Of a stretch of DNA of 64,000 nucleotides, positions 26,186 through 35,525 are shown in pieces (position 1 is the first letter of the stretch; each line of letters opens with the position of its first letter). The notes beneath the pieces are model-generated. The model was given only the letters and a program-made list of their open reading frames with translations. It did no database searches and was not told the origin of the DNA. Location: NCBI GenBank assembly GCA_016934415.1, contig JAFGSW010000063.1, positions 84,043 through 148,042 on the forward strand, written 5' to 3'. The translations under genes and the position numbers were made by a program. The DNA comes from Spirochaetales bacterium (GTDB taxonomy: Bacteria; Spirochaetota; Spirochaetia; SZUA-6; RPPD01).

Positions 26186-27364
26186 TCATGATATATCGAC
26201 GTCGGCGCCGTAATCCACTCCCGGCCAGGCAAAACCGTGAAACCGGAGGAATTCCTCCCTGAATTCGCGCACGTCGGCGCAGTCCGGATCGTCGCCGGCC
26301 AAGCAGAGTTCAAGCCCCTCGCCAACCTCCGCCTGAACGTCTTCGCGCAGCTCCCAATCGTCCAGCCGGATGCGTCCCTCCTGGTCGACAAGCGGCGCGT
26401 TGCGGTCGGCGAATTTCTCCGCGAAGAGCCGGTACGCCTGCTCGATACACCCCTCATGCAGCCCCCGCTTGCGCATGACTCGATATAGGAAAGAGATGTA
26501 GAGCGGAACGAGCGGTATAACGGCCGAGGAGCGCGTCACCGCCGCCTTGTTCACGGAAACGACGGCCCGCCCGCCTATTACGGAGAGCAGCCCGTCGAGC
26601 CCAACCGCCGTCGCTTCCAGGTGCTTTTTGGCGCGGCCGAGGGTTCCCTCCCGGTAGACCGCCGCGGTGAGCGCGGGCCCGATGTAGGAATACGCGACCG
26701 TGCCCATCCCGGGCGCCGCCAGGCCGCGATCGAGGAGCGCGCGCACCCACAATTCCCAGTCTTCCCCGCCCATCACCTTGATCGTACTCTCTATCTCTTC
26801 CGCCGTCGCGGCATAAAGCACGAGCGGCTTCAGGCCGGCATTCGCCACGTCCACGGTGAGCCCGCTGTAATTCCGGCCGATCGGCTTGATCACTCCTCGC
26901 CATATCCGATCGCCGTCGGGGTCCTTGCGCGCGCCCGCGGCCAGGCTGTAGACGAGGAGATCGATTTTCATGCCCTCATGTTCGAGATAATCGAGGCAGG
27001 CCGTCTTGATCTCATGGCTGAACGCGTCCCCGAAAAAACTCTTCGCTTTCAGTCCGGCCGCGGCCGCCTCCTCCTCGAAGGCGCGCGTCGTGTAGTAACC
27101 GACGTTGCCGGTACGGTGCGCCGTCGGAAATCTTCCCGAGGCCACGCCGACCGTCGCCGCCCCGGCGCCGAAGGCGGCCGCGACGCGCGAGGCCAGCCCG
27201 TACCCTGTCGAGGCGCCGATGACCAGCGCGTTCCCGATGCACTTAAGCCGGGGACGGCTCTTGACGTAGGCTATTTCCTCCCGTACCAGCCCGCGCAGCC
27301 CGACCGGGTGCGCGTTCAGGCAGATGTTGCTTTTAATGATTGGTTTCAGGGTCATGCGTGCCAC
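26186..27364 (-). CDS. fabV: Trans-2-enoyl-ACP/CoA reductase FabV
   Basis: 392 residues, near the 397-400 usual length. Signatures are the N-terminal THPVG-like NAHPVGLRG, the NAD-binding IGASTGYGLASRVAAAFGA, LVYSLAAG and the catalytic pattern Y-x8-K in VYREGTLGRAK. The C-terminal zone RIRLDDWELREDVQAEV is typical. It catalyses the last step of fatty-acid elongation with NADH. I chose GTG 27364 (GAGG lies just upstream); ATG 27355 is possible. The C-terminus ends GVDYGADVDIS, a few residues shorter than typical family members, where the Nudix remnant begins. Confidence 0.95.
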   Translation of the reverse strand: MARMTLKPIIKSNICLNAHPVGLRGLVREEIAYVKSRPRLKCIGNALVIGASTGYGLASRVAAAFGAGAATVGVASGRFPTAHRTGNVGYYTTRAFEEEAAAAGLKAKSFFGDAFSHEIKTACLDYLEHEGMKIDLLVYSLAAGARKDPDGDRIWRGVIKPIGRNYSGLTVDVANAGLKPLVLYAATAEEIESTIKVMGGEDWELWVRALLDRGLAAPGMGTVAYSYIGPALTAAVYREGTLGRAKKHLEATAVGLDGLLSVIGGRAVVSVNKAAVTRSSAVIPLVPLYISFLYRVMRKRGLHEGCIEQAYRLFAEKFADRNAPLVDQEGRIRLDDWELREDVQAEVGEGLELCLAGDDPDCADVREFREEFLRFHGFAWPGVDYGADVDIS

Positions 27365-27402
27365 TTCAACTCCTCTTATTGAGCCTTTACTTGAAAAGAA
27401 TA

Positions 27403-27564
27403 TATAAGGAATCCAGGAAACCAGGAAAGGAGGGGAAGATGAAGAAAAGGTGCTAATGAGAATAAAAACAATGAAAAAAATATCAAAAAGAGACGCCGAA
27501 AAGATTTCATTTTTCCTCTTTTTCCCTCCCCATCCTCTTTTCCTGGATTCCTGGTTTCCTTATC
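27403..27564. repeat. Fold-back intergenic repeat, class A (copy 5)
   Basis: The left arm TATAAGGAATCCAGGAAACC and the right arm GATTCCTGGTTTCCTTATCG are near-exact inverted copies. The centre (AATGAAAAAAATATCAAAA) is AT-rich. It lies between two minus-strand genes. Confidence 0.9.
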
Positions 27565-27591
27565 GATCCTTTCATATCGAGCTATTGACCG

Positions 27592-29244
27592 CTAAAGCTT
27601 CCGTAAAAATTCAAAGTTCGAATACCGCATGTCGGGCACACCGTCCGCGTTGCGGATTATCCGTCCCGAGCTGTCGAAGGAGAGCAGAAAATGGCTCCCC
27701 TTCAGGTTTAGATCCTCCATGCCGGCCTTCATAAGCCTCTCCTTCATGACGGCCACGAGGCGCAGGTACGTTTCCTGGTCGATGAGTTTTTCCTTATACG
27801 CCCGCAGCGCGTCTATGCCCTCATAATAATCCGAGTCCTTCTGCGATAGTTTCTCGTCCGGACCGTTCCAGTACCCGTAAATGATGATGTAATCTCGATC
27901 AGATTCGAGCACCGGCCGGCCGTCGGGGGTATGGAGCGCGCGGTGCGATTCGATGCGGGTTTCGGAAACGAGATATTTCGCCACCCCGATTTTGTAGCCC
28001 GCCTGGTAAATGCCGCGCGGGTAAATGGTCGGGATGCCCGCCTGCGACAGCTCGAAAGCCAGGCTCACCTCCTCGAAGGGACTGTTGTAGCCGTGTTCGA
28101 TGATGAGTCGCTCGCCTTCCTTGAACGGGTCGAGATCGGGCTTCATTCCCACCTTTGAGAGCTTGAAGACGAGATGGACGTTGTCCTTGGTCATGGTATA
28201 GAAAATCTCGTGATCTACGGACAGTTTGATGTGCTTCGTCTGCTCCCATTTTTCCGGCAGGAAATACTCGAACAGGTCCGGGTCCAGGCCCACCACCCAG
28301 AGCGCGCCGGAGGTGGAGGGAACCCGGCCGTATACATAATCCACGCCCATGATTGTGACGCGGGAGAGATGGGGCGGAAGCGGCGGGGTGGCGACCGGGT
28401 TGAAGCGGTCCTTCTGCTTTTGCAGATACATCGTGCGGCGGCTGCGGCGCACCTGATTTTCCAGTTCCGGCAGCCGCTCAAGGAGCTCAAAATCGACCAG
28501 CCCGAACCGGTATTCCCCGCTCCTGTCGTGGAGGAACTTCCCGCGGCCTACCTGGCGAAGAATGATGTGTTGGGGCTTCCGGTCGCGTACGGCGAACCCA
28601 TTGTCAGCCAGCAGCTTGTCAACGCGCAGGGTGAGTTTCTCGATTTCACTCTCCGGAAGGATACCCTGGGCGCAGAGCTCGGCCGCGTCCTTGCCCCTGA
28701 TCCATTCGTAGACGACGGCGTACAGCCGGTTGATGTCGATGGCGACGTCCTTGTGGTCGCGGACGAGCCGGTCGAACTTGTCCTCCCTCCGCCCGCTCTG
28801 CCACACCGCGACCCGCTCGGCCGGCACGTAGACCGCGTACGGCTTGTGAGTCATGAGCGGTGATTTTCCGCTCTCCTGGGATCGCCTGAGCTCCATGACC
28901 AGGGAGAACTCCTCAAACGGACTCAAAAATTCCGCGTCGATGAGGCGTTCGTCGAATTCGCTTCCCGGGATTTCCTGGCCCATTCGGTTCCACTTGATGA
29001 CCACGTCCCGGCTTCGGCCGTTTACGGAACGGGCCCGTACGCGGTACAGGCAGCTGGTGCCGCACAACCGCACCGAATTCCGGCTGAACCATTCCGCGTC
29101 CGTCCAGATGTTCTCGGGATAGAGGTTCTCCAGGTACGGCAGCCCGAACCGGGTGACGTAGAGCTCGTCCCGGTTGTCAAATATGATATGGGTATAGGGA
29201 ACGTTGAAAATGACGATTTCGTCCCGGTGAATGACGGCGCTCAT
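27592..29244 (-). CDS. Tandem kinase-like/pseudokinase protein, unknown family
   Basis: 550 residues. The first module has a kinase-like layout: VVIKWNR (a VAIK-type lysine), a helix SEFDERLIDAEFLSPFEE, hinge VVYEWIRGKDAAEL, catalytic-loop-like RDRKPQHIIL and GLVDFEL resembling DFG. The second module repeats the pattern, with VFKLSKVG, SPFEEVSLAFELSQ, IIYGYWNG, LNLKGSHFLL and YSNFEFL, but lacks the catalytic aspartates. The shared SPFEE-SL-ELSQ string shows that the halves arose by duplication. I recognise no named family. The start (ATG 29244) has no ribosome site and lies 9 nt from a -10 box. It could bind nucleotides or small molecules and regulate a partner. Confidence 0.6.
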   Translation of the reverse strand: MSAVIHRDEIVIFNVPYTHIIFDNRDELYVTRFGLPYLENLYPENIWTDAEWFSRNSVRLCGTSCLYRVRARSVNGRSRDVVIKWNRMGQEIPGSEFDERLIDAEFLSPFEEFSLVMELRRSQESGKSPLMTHKPYAVYVPAERVAVWQSGRREDKFDRLVRDHKDVAIDINRLYAVVYEWIRGKDAAELCAQGILPESEIEKLTLRVDKLLADNGFAVRDRKPQHIILRQVGRGKFLHDRSGEYRFGLVDFELLERLPELENQVRRSRRTMYLQKQKDRFNPVATPPLPPHLSRVTIMGVDYVYGRVPSTSGALWVVGLDPDLFEYFLPEKWEQTKHIKLSVDHEIFYTMTKDNVHLVFKLSKVGMKPDLDPFKEGERLIIEHGYNSPFEEVSLAFELSQAGIPTIYPRGIYQAGYKIGVAKYLVSETRIESHRALHTPDGRPVLESDRDYIIIYGYWNGPDEKLSQKDSDYYEGIDALRAYKEKLIDQETYLRLVAVMKERLMKAGMEDLNLKGSHFLLSFDSSGRIIRNADGVPDMRYSNFEFLRKL

Positions 29245-29253
29245 GATGTACAC

Positions 29254-29282
29254 AATTTAAGAAGAATCGTGGATGAGATCAA
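29254..29282 (-). promoter_or_regulatory. Promoter of the kinase-like gene
   Basis: On the minus strand TTGATC (29277-29282), a 17-nt spacer and TAAATT (29254-29259) are seen. The ATG follows after 9 nt without a Shine-Dalgarno, so the message is probably near-leaderless. Confidence 0.5.
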
Positions 29283-29292
29283 CCCAAACAGG

Positions 29293-29424
29293 AAAAGCGA
29301 ACCACTGATGACACTGATGAAGAAGAGAATGAAAATAAAGTGAAACCGAAACGGAATATTTTTAAATCAAAGCATGATTTTTTCCAATTCCCTTTTCCCA
29401 TCAGTGTTATCAGTGGTTCGCTTC
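29293..29424. repeat. Fold-back intergenic repeat, class C (copy 6)
   Basis: The left arm is GCGAACCACTGATGACACTG and the right arm is its inverse, CAGTGTTATCAGTGGTTCGC, with an AT-rich centre. The unit is CACTGAT, a variant of the CCACGGAT units seen in other copies. Confidence 0.85.
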
Positions 29425-29425
29425 C

Positions 29426-29460
29426 AAAAAAAGCCCGTCGCGATGGGAAGCCGGACGGGC
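29426..29460 (-). terminator. Rho-independent terminator after serC
   Basis: On the minus strand GCCCGTC, a 14-nt loop and GACGGGC are followed by seven T. It lies 22 nt beyond the serC stop codon and next to the class C repeat, which is outside the terminator. Confidence 0.85.
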
Positions 29461-29482
29461 GTAGAAAACTATATGATTTTCC

Positions 29483-30607
29483 TTAGGAGGCTGGTTTTTG
29501 CGCCTCTTCGTACGCCCATTCAAGCCAGGGCAGGAGTTTTTCAATATCGGATGCTTCCACCGTCGCCCCGCACCAGAAGCGCAGGCCCGGGGGCGCGTCG
29601 CGATAGGCGCCGCAGTCGAAGGCCACACCCTCTTTGTCAAGCAGCTTCACGAACGCCTTGACCTGGTCCGGAGAGAGGTCGACCGAGAAACACACGCTCG
29701 TATTGGAGCGAATCTCCTTGGTCTCGGCGAGAAAATGGATCCACGGATGCGATTCCACGAATTTCTCGAACACCTTCAGGTTGGCGTTGGAGCGTTCCAT
29801 GAGAGCAGACAGCCCGCCCAAGGATTCGGCCCAGGCCAGGGCGTCGAGGTAGTCTTCATTGGCGAGCATGGAGGGCGTGTTGATGGTGGAGCCCGCAAAG
29901 ATATCCTTGGCGAGCTCGCCTTTTTTCGTCAGGCGGAAAATCTTGGGCAGCGGCCAGGGAGGACTGTAACTCGTGAGGCGCTCAACCGCGCGCGGGGAAA
30001 GAACGAGCATGCCATGGGCCGCCTCGCCCCCAAGCACCTTCTGCCAGGAAAAGGTGACGACATCGAGTTTCTTCCAGGGCACGTCCATGGCGAAAACCGC
30101 CGACGTGGCGTCGCACAATGTGAGTCCCCCGCGGTCGTCCGGAATCCAGTCGCCATTGGGGACTTTCACGCCGCTCGTGGTGCCGTTCCAGACGAAGACC
30201 ACGTCGTTCTTGAAGTCGGCCTGCTTCAGGTCGGGAAGTTTTCCGTAGTCGGACTTGAATACGCGCGTGTTGGGAATCTTGAGCTGCTTCTCAATGTCGG
30301 TGGCCCACTCCTTGCCGAAAGATTCCCAATAAAAGACGTCAACGCCGCGGGGCCCGAGAAGCGACCACATCGCCATTTCCATGGCCCCGGTGTCCGAAGC
30401 GGGAACGATGCCGACAATGTAATCGGCCGGTATCTTGAGGACCTTTTTGGTATCCTCGATGGCTTTCTGAAGCTTGGCCTTGCCGAGCGAGCTCCGGTGC
30501 GACCTCCCCAGCGGCGCCGATTTCAGGTTTTCGAGCTTGTACCCCGGCCGTTTGGCGCACGGTCCGGAGGAAAAATTGGCAATCGACGGTTTTGCCGATG
30601 GTTTCAT
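29483..30607 (-). CDS. serC: Phosphoserine aminotransferase
   Basis: 374 residues. It is of the SerC branch found in alphaproteobacteria and archaea: [54 protein letters not shown], and the PLP lysine in [15 protein letters not shown]. It converts 3-phosphohydroxypyruvate and glutamate to phosphoserine. The ribosome site AGGAGG lies directly upstream of the ATG. A Rho-independent terminator follows its stop. No serA or serB is in the window. Confidence 0.96.
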   Translation of the reverse strand: MKPSAKPSIANFSSGPCAKRPGYKLENLKSAPLGRSHRSSLGKAKLQKAIEDTKKVLKIPADYIVGIVPASDTGAMEMAMWSLLGPRGVDVFYWESFGKEWATDIEKQLKIPNTRVFKSDYGKLPDLKQADFKNDVVFVWNGTTSGVKVPNGDWIPDDRGGLTLCDATSAVFAMDVPWKKLDVVTFSWQKVLGGEAAHGMLVLSPRAVERLTSYSPPWPLPKIFRLTKKGELAKDIFAGSTINTPSMLANEDYLDALAWAESLGGLSALMERSNANLKVFEKFVESHPWIHFLAETKEIRSNTSVCFSVDLSPDQVKAFVKLLDKEGVAFDCGAYRDAPPGLRFWCGATVEASDIEKLLPWLEWAYEEAQKPAS

Positions 30608-30703
30608 GCGAGTCTCCTCCTGTTAATGAGTTTCTTTCGACCAGCCTGATAATAAAGTAAGCCGATGAGCTTGTAAAGCCCGGGAGGCCCGCTTGAGAAG
30701 AAA

Positions 30704-30896
30704 AATAAGGAATCCAGGAAACCAGGAAAGAGGGAAAAGTAAAAAACAGTAGAGGATAACAAACCGATGGAAAAAATACCGAAGAGAAACTAAGCAAAAT
30801 TTCACTACAAAAAAAAAGAACACGGGATGTCACATTTCCCACTTCTTTATTTAATCTCCCGGGCTCTCTTTTCCTTGATTCCTGGTTTCCTTATCG
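30704..30896. repeat. Fold-back intergenic repeat, class A (copy 7)
   Basis: The left arm AATAAGGAATCCAGGAAACC and the right arm GATTCCTGGTTTCCTTATCG pair closely. The centre has A-tracts and AT-rich DNA. It lies between two minus-strand genes and fills most of the 331-nt gap between them. Adjacent AATTCC flanks resemble other copies. Confidence 0.9.
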
Positions 30897-30938
30897 ATAT
30901 TTTCCTTTCCCGGCTTCCTTAGAAATTCCTTCCGGCCT

Positions 30939-32528
30939 TTACCGCGAGAGCCTCTTCGCCTTGTCGATCAGCGTCAGGAACTCTGCGCGATAGCCGCCGG
31001 CGTCCTCGCCCAGCGCCTCCTTCGCCCTCGAGGCCGCAGAGTTGAAGTCCGCCGAGCCTTTGAAGGCTGAATCGCGGAGGAGAAGGCAGAATTCGACGAC
31101 CGATGAAGCGAACCGGAAATCGGCGCTCGTCTGCGCAGGCGGGATATCCCGGAACGCGACCGGAACGCTCTCTTCGCGGCTCTCGGACCCTGTCGGGGTC
31201 TTGGCCCTGAATTTGATGAAAAGGAGCTCGTCCGAGTCCGCCTCGGGCTTGATTTCCGTCGTCGTATAGCGGGTTCCGGAGGAAGCGCCGTCGGCGGAGT
31301 CGGTCATGTCGAGCTCGTAAAAAACGGTGACGGTGTGGCCGGAGCCGAGGTCGCCCGCGTCCTTCGTGTCATCGGTGAAGTCTTCAGCGGCGAGGACCCT
31401 ATTTTCGTAGCCGAGGAGCCGGTAGGACGCCACGCGCCTGGGATTGAACTCGACCTGGAGCTTGACGTCCTTGGCGATCGTCACGAGCGTGCCTCCCATC
31501 TGCGTGACGAGCACCTTCTTCGCCTCGGACAGGCTGTCGATATAACTGAAATTTCCATTACCCTTGTCGGCGAGCATTTCCATCTTCGAGTCTTTGAGAT
31601 TTCCCGCGCCGAATCCCAGCACGGAGAGAAACACGCCCTCGGCCCGCTTGTCCTCTATGAGACGGACGAGCTCTCCCTCGCTCGAGGCGCCCACGTTGAA
31701 ATCGCCGTCGGTGGCGAGGATGACTCGGTTGTTCCCCTGCTTCAGGAAATTCTTCCTGGCGACGTCGTAGGCGAGCCGGATCCCGGCGCCCCCGGCGGTG
31801 CTGCCGCCGGCCGTGAGCGATTCGATCGCCCTGGTGATCTTCAATTTTTGCTCGCCCGAGGTCGGCGGCAGGACGAGCCCGGCCGCGCCGGCGTAAACGA
31901 CGATGCTCACCGTGTCCTGCTCCCGCAGCTGGGAGACGAGAAGCTTGAACGCCTCCTGCAACAGCGGCAGCTTTCTCGGATCGTACATGGAGCCTGAGAC
32001 GTCGATGAGGAACACCAGGTTGCTCGGCGGCAATCGTTCCGAATCGATTTTTTTCGCCTTGAGGCCGATGAGGAGAAGCTTGTGTTCCTGGTTCCACGGG
32101 CAGACCGAAAGTTCGCTCGCGAAAGAGAACGCTTTTCCGGCCGGGGGTTCGGGATACGCGTACGGGAAGTAATTGACGCACTCCTCGATGCGCACCGCGT
32201 CCTTTGGCGGAAGTTGTCCATCGTTCAAGAAACGCCTGACATTGGCGTAGGAGGCGGTGTCAACGTCTATGGAAAGCGTCGACAGGGGATGGTCGATCGT
32301 CTTCAGAAACTGATTCTCGACAATGTTTTTATATTCCTCGGTGTTCGTCTCTTCCCGCGGCTCTCGAAGCTCGGGCGTGGTATCGCCCCGGGAGGCTCGG
32401 AATTTGTACGGCGCCTGAGCGCTGGCGGCCGAACCCCCTCCGGCGCACCCGATCAAGATGACGGCGGATAATACCGCAAAAGATAAGGCGGAAGCCTTGA
32501 TAATCGCACGATGACGAACGCTTTTCAT
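30939..32528 (-). CDS. von Willebrand factor type A lipoprotein (YfbK-like)
   Basis: 529 residues. The lipobox is LIGC (Cys about 19). YfbK-type N-terminal sequence (NPFVSTxxDPLSTFS-like FLKTIDHPLSTLSIDVDTASYANVRRFL) leads to a vWA domain with MIDAS motif DVSGSM, SIVVYAGAAG and the TDGDFN loop. A C-terminal DUF3520-like part ends the protein. It probably binds divalent metal and mediates protein contacts in the envelope. I chose ATG 32528 because AGGGAGG lies 7 nt upstream and the signal peptide begins there; the frame is open for 75 more codons. A good promoter (TTGTTG-N17-TATACT) lies 33-61 nt upstream. Confidence 0.9.
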   Translation of the reverse strand: MKSVRHRAIIKASALSFAVLSAVILIGCAGGGSAASAQAPYKFRASRGDTTPELREPREETNTEEYKNIVENQFLKTIDHPLSTLSIDVDTASYANVRRFLNDGQLPPKDAVRIEECVNYFPYAYPEPPAGKAFSFASELSVCPWNQEHKLLLIGLKAKKIDSERLPPSNLVFLIDVSGSMYDPRKLPLLQEAFKLLVSQLREQDTVSIVVYAGAAGLVLPPTSGEQKLKITRAIESLTAGGSTAGGAGIRLAYDVARKNFLKQGNNRVILATDGDFNVGASSEGELVRLIEDKRAEGVFLSVLGFGAGNLKDSKMEMLADKGNGNFSYIDSLSEAKKVLVTQMGGTLVTIAKDVKLQVEFNPRRVASYRLLGYENRVLAAEDFTDDTKDAGDLGSGHTVTVFYELDMTDSADGASSGTRYTTTEIKPEADSDELLFIKFRAKTPTGSESREESVPVAFRDIPPAQTSADFRFASSVVEFCLLLRDSAFKGSADFNSAASRAKEALGEDAGGYRAEFLTLIDKAKRLSR

Positions 32529-32560
32529 ACATACCTCCCTGTTCGAAGCATTTTCCTGTA

Positions 32561-32589
32561 AGTATAGCCTCGACCGTCGGAGGCAACAA
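32561..32589 (-). promoter_or_regulatory. Promoter of the vWA lipoprotein gene
   Basis: On the minus strand TTGTTG (32584-32589), 17-nt spacer, TATACT (32561-32566). The leader is about 25 nt and includes the ribosome site. Confidence 0.65.
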
Positions 32590-32632
32590 GAATAACGCAC
32601 TCCCAAAACACTCGAGTCCTCTCTTCTCACGA

Positions 32633-32661
32633 TTGATGGCGATACGTTGTTATAGTAGAAT
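32633..32661 (+). promoter_or_regulatory. Promoter of the SDR epimerase gene
   Basis: TTGATG (32633-32638), 17-nt spacer and TAGAAT (32656-32661) face the epimerase gene. It diverges from the vWA gene promoter 44 nt away. Confidence 0.6.
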
Positions 32662-32703
32662 ATCCGACGGAACGTCGTTGGGAACGATTGGAAGGAGTAG
32701 GAA

Positions 32704-33684
32704 ATGAAGATTTTATTCATAGGCGGAACCGGCAATATATCGACTGCCTGCACGCGGGAGGCTCTCCGTCAGGGCCACACCGTCTATCACCTGAATCGAG
32801 GGCTGAAGGCTGCGCCGGGAAAAGGCGTACTCTCTCTCAAGGCCGATATCCGAAAGCCGGCCGAGGCGGCCAAGGCGATCGACGGCCTCACCTTCGACGC
32901 TGTGGCGGATTTCATCGCCTTCGTTCCCGAGCATGTCGAAGCGGACCTCAAAATTTTCGCGGGCAGAACCGGCCAGTTTCTTTTCATCAGCTCGGCCTCG
33001 GTATACCACAAACCCGCCCGGCACCACGTGATCACCGAATCGACCCCGGCCTTCAATCCCTTCTGGAAATACTCGGAAAACAAGATCGCCTGCGAAAACC
33101 TCCTCAGGCGGAAGTACGAGGAGCGCCGCTTTCCCATGACGATCGTCCGGCCGTCGCATACCTATTCGGAAGCCTACATCCCCACCCCCTTCGGCGTCGG
33201 CTTCACCGAGTCGCAACGCATCCTCGACGGCCGGGAGATCGTCCTCCACGGGGACGGGCAATCGCTCTGGACACTGACGCACTCCGACGATTTCGCCAAG
33301 GCGTTTACGGGCCTTCTCGGCAACCCGCGGGCGTATGGCGAGACCTTTCACATCACGGGTGACGAGGTACTCTCATGGGAGAATATCACGAACCTGATCG
33401 GAGACGCGTTGGGCAAGGCGCCGCGGATCGTACATGTGCCCTCCGACATCATCGCCCGCCTGGAGCCCGAGCTCGGGGCCGGACTCTTGGGTGACAAAAC
33501 CTATTGCGCCATATTCGACAACACGAAGATCAAGCAGGCCGTGCCCGGCTTCCAGGCGACCATTCCCTTTCATGTCGGCGTCCGCCGCAGCGTCGAATGG
33601 TTCATGGCCGATCCCAGGCGCCGAGCCGTCGACCCCGCGCTCGACAAGGCGCTCGACCACATTCTTTCCGATTGGAAGAAATAG
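32704..33684 (+). CDS. NAD-dependent epimerase/dehydratase (extended SDR)
   Basis: 326 residues. The Rossmann N-terminus MKILFIGGTGNIS carries GGTGxxG-like glycines. The active-site serines (FLFISSASVY) are present, and YSENKIACENLL supplies the Y-x3-K pair of extended SDRs. VRPSHTYS and the C-terminal FHITGDEVLSWENIT match the atypical SDR group related to nucleotide-sugar epimerases. The substrate cannot be told from sequence. The ribosome site AAGGAG and a promoter (TTGATG-N17-TAGAAT) precede it. It is divergent from the vWA lipoprotein. Confidence 0.88.
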   Translation: MKILFIGGTGNISTACTREALRQGHTVYHLNRGLKAAPGKGVLSLKADIRKPAEAAKAIDGLTFDAVADFIAFVPEHVEADLKIFAGRTGQFLFISSASVYHKPARHHVITESTPAFNPFWKYSENKIACENLLRRKYEERRFPMTIVRPSHTYSEAYIPTPFGVGFTESQRILDGREIVLHGDGQSLWTLTHSDDFAKAFTGLLGNPRAYGETFHITGDEVLSWENITNLIGDALGKAPRIVHVPSDIIARLEPELGAGLLGDKTYCAIFDNTKIKQAVPGFQATIPFHVGVRRSVEWFMADPRRRAVDPALDKALDHILSDWKK

Positions 33685-33692
33685 GAAAGGTC

Positions 33693-33900
33693 GATAAGGA
33701 AACCATGAGTAGAGGAAGCCAGGAATCCAGAAAAAGGAAAGAAAAACTACGGATAAGACGCTGATGGAAGCGGATAGAAACAGAATGAAAGAAAAATGTG
33801 AAAAAAAACGTCCTATTGAGAAGCGTTAAAATAACGTATATTTTCTGACTCTCTGAACTTCCTCTTTTTATCTTTATCCGCGTCCTATCCGTAGCTATCC
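33693..33900. repeat. Fold-back intergenic repeat, classes A and B combined (copy 8)
   Basis: Class A parts (ATAAGGAAACCATGAG, GGAAGCCAGGAATCC) lie at the left. A class B unit (AACTACGGATAAGACG) near 33752 pairs with ATCCGCGTCCTATCCGTAG on the right. It lies between convergent genes. Confidence 0.8.
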
Positions 33901-33912
33901 TTCTCTGTAGAG

Positions 33913-34389
33913 TCAACCCATCGCCCGGGCGAAATCCTTGATGCCCGCATCGTTCGGTTTGGAAAAACTCTCCTGCATGCCGCTGATCTTTTTCATGATG
34001 AAGCGCTCGATCGGGCTCATGCGCTCGTAATAGGCGGCGCCGCCGAAGAATCCTTTGGCTTTAGCCTGCACGACCAGCGAGCGGGGGAAGTTGTCTTCGA
34101 AGTATTGACCCGCTTTCTCCGGCGGGGTGAGGCAGGCGACGAACAGGCCCAGCTTTTTGGTCGAAAGAAGAGGCGAGTGCGCGGCGCAGAATTTCCTGAC
34201 GACCTTCTGGATTTTTCCGGCGTGGATCGATCCGCCGATCATGATCGTGTCGTAGCGGCCCGGATCGATGGCGGGAGGACGGCCGGCCAGGTTGATTGTG
34301 TCGACATCGCCCGAAAGCATTCCCGCCAACTTTTCGACGCATTCTGTGACGTAACCGGTCCTGGTGGCATAGATGATGAGTTTTTTCAT
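33913..34389 (-). CDS. Flavodoxin-domain protein (HemG-like)
   Basis: 158 residues. The flavodoxin phosphate-binding loop is YATRTGYVTE near the start, with GGSIHAGKIQKVV and CLTPPE further on. The relation to HemG (protoporphyrinogen oxidase) or to menaquinone-linked flavodoxins is loose. A basic C-terminal region (PIERFIMKKISG) is like the HemG extension. It binds FMN and transfers electrons. I chose ATG 34389 because AAGGAGG is at the right distance; a 16-codon upstream extension is unlikely. It is convergent with the epimerase. Confidence 0.75.
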   Translation of the reverse strand: MKKLIIYATRTGYVTECVEKLAGMLSGDVDTINLAGRPPAIDPGRYDTIMIGGSIHAGKIQKVVRKFCAAHSPLLSTKKLGLFVACLTPPEKAGQYFEDNFPRSLVVQAKAKGFFGGAAYYERMSPIERFIMKKISGMQESFSKPNDAGIKDFARAMG

Positions 34390-34551
34390 GGATCCTCCTT
34401 GTAGGAAATAGTACGAGCGTGGAAACGCGTTCGTCAAGAAAAAAATACGCGATCTCTTCCGAGAGGCGAAAATAAATCCTCCGCTGTTTCACGCGCGCGT
34501 CAAGGATTGCCGAAGGTTGTCAGAAAACTTCAAATCCTGTAGATTGATGCC

Positions 34552-35370
34552 ATGTTCGGTTTTTTCATCAAGAAGAGCTTTTTCGATATGTGGGACAACC
34601 TGCTGCCGATCATCATTCTCAATGTAGGATTTTGCGTCATGCTGGCCCTCTCTCTGGGCGCCATGTGGGGCGTCGGGGCGTTAATGCTGGAACTCGGCGC
34701 GACCGGAACGGGATTCGGGATATTCATCGCCAACCTCGCCGTGCTGACCTTGTGCGGGGCCATACTCGGCGTTTACACGGGCGCGGCGAGTGTCATGACC
34801 ACCACGATCGCCGACTATTCAAAGCCGACGTTCGCCGAATTCTTCCGCGCTCTCAAGGAAACCTGGAAACCGAGTCTGCTCTTCGGGGTGATCCAGGGGG
34901 TGCTGTTGTCGCTGATTGTAAACGCCGCCGGCGTCTACCTCCACAATATGAACAACCTGATCAATCCCCTGCTGTTTTTCATCATTTTCTGGATTTATCT
35001 CACCTGGCTCATGGCGTCCCAGTATTTTTTCGCACTGCAGGGCCGTTTCGACAAAAAATTCCGTAAAAATCTCCGCAAGATGTTCATCATGTTTTTCGAC
35101 AATCCGATGTTCACGATATTCGGCTTGACGCTCCTCTCCTTGTTCGTCTTCGGGCTTTCGATCGTTCTTTTCTTCATTCTGCCCGGCTTCACATCCATCC
35201 TGCTCATGCAATCGGTGGCATTAAAACTCAGAGTGCTGAAATACGATTATCTGGACGCCAATCCGCAGGCCGACCGGAGGAAAATTCCCTGGTATACGAT
35301 TCTCGAGCCGGAACGGGAACTCGTGGGAAAACGAACGCTCAAAGGCATGTTCTTCCCCTGGAAGAACTGA
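34552..35370 (+). CDS. Integral membrane protein (DUF624/YesL-like)
   Basis: 272 residues with about six membrane helices, including ILNVGFCVMLALSLGAMWG, FIANLAVLTLCGAILGV, GVIQGVLLSLIVNAAG, INPLLFFIIFWIYLTWLMAS and FGLTLLSLFVFGLSIVLFFI. A cytoplasmic basic loop (KKFRKNLRKMF) is in the middle. The arrangement resembles DUF624/YesL proteins. No enzymatic motif is seen and the function is unknown. The start ATG 34552 lies only a short distance from the flavodoxin gene in divergent orientation. No strong ribosome site is visible. Confidence 0.7.
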   Translation: MFGFFIKKSFFDMWDNLLPIIILNVGFCVMLALSLGAMWGVGALMLELGATGTGFGIFIANLAVLTLCGAILGVYTGAASVMTTTIADYSKPTFAEFFRALKETWKPSLLFGVIQGVLLSLIVNAAGVYLHNMNNLINPLLFFIIFWIYLTWLMASQYFFALQGRFDKKFRKNLRKMFIMFFDNPMFTIFGLTLLSLFVFGLSIVLFFILPGFTSILLMQSVALKLRVLKYDYLDANPQADRRKIPWYTILEPERELVGKRTLKGMFFPWKN

Positions 35371-35525
35371 AGCGCCCGACGCCGGGCCTGCGAGTTGGAG
35401 TAAACAGCGCCCTGCAACGTCCGCCCGCTAAAACGCGACTCCTTCCTTTGCGCACATCGAAAAATGCGGCGCCCCATGCCTCTAAAATCAGTATATTGAA
35501 GCATGAAATACTCGGAGGTACATCC

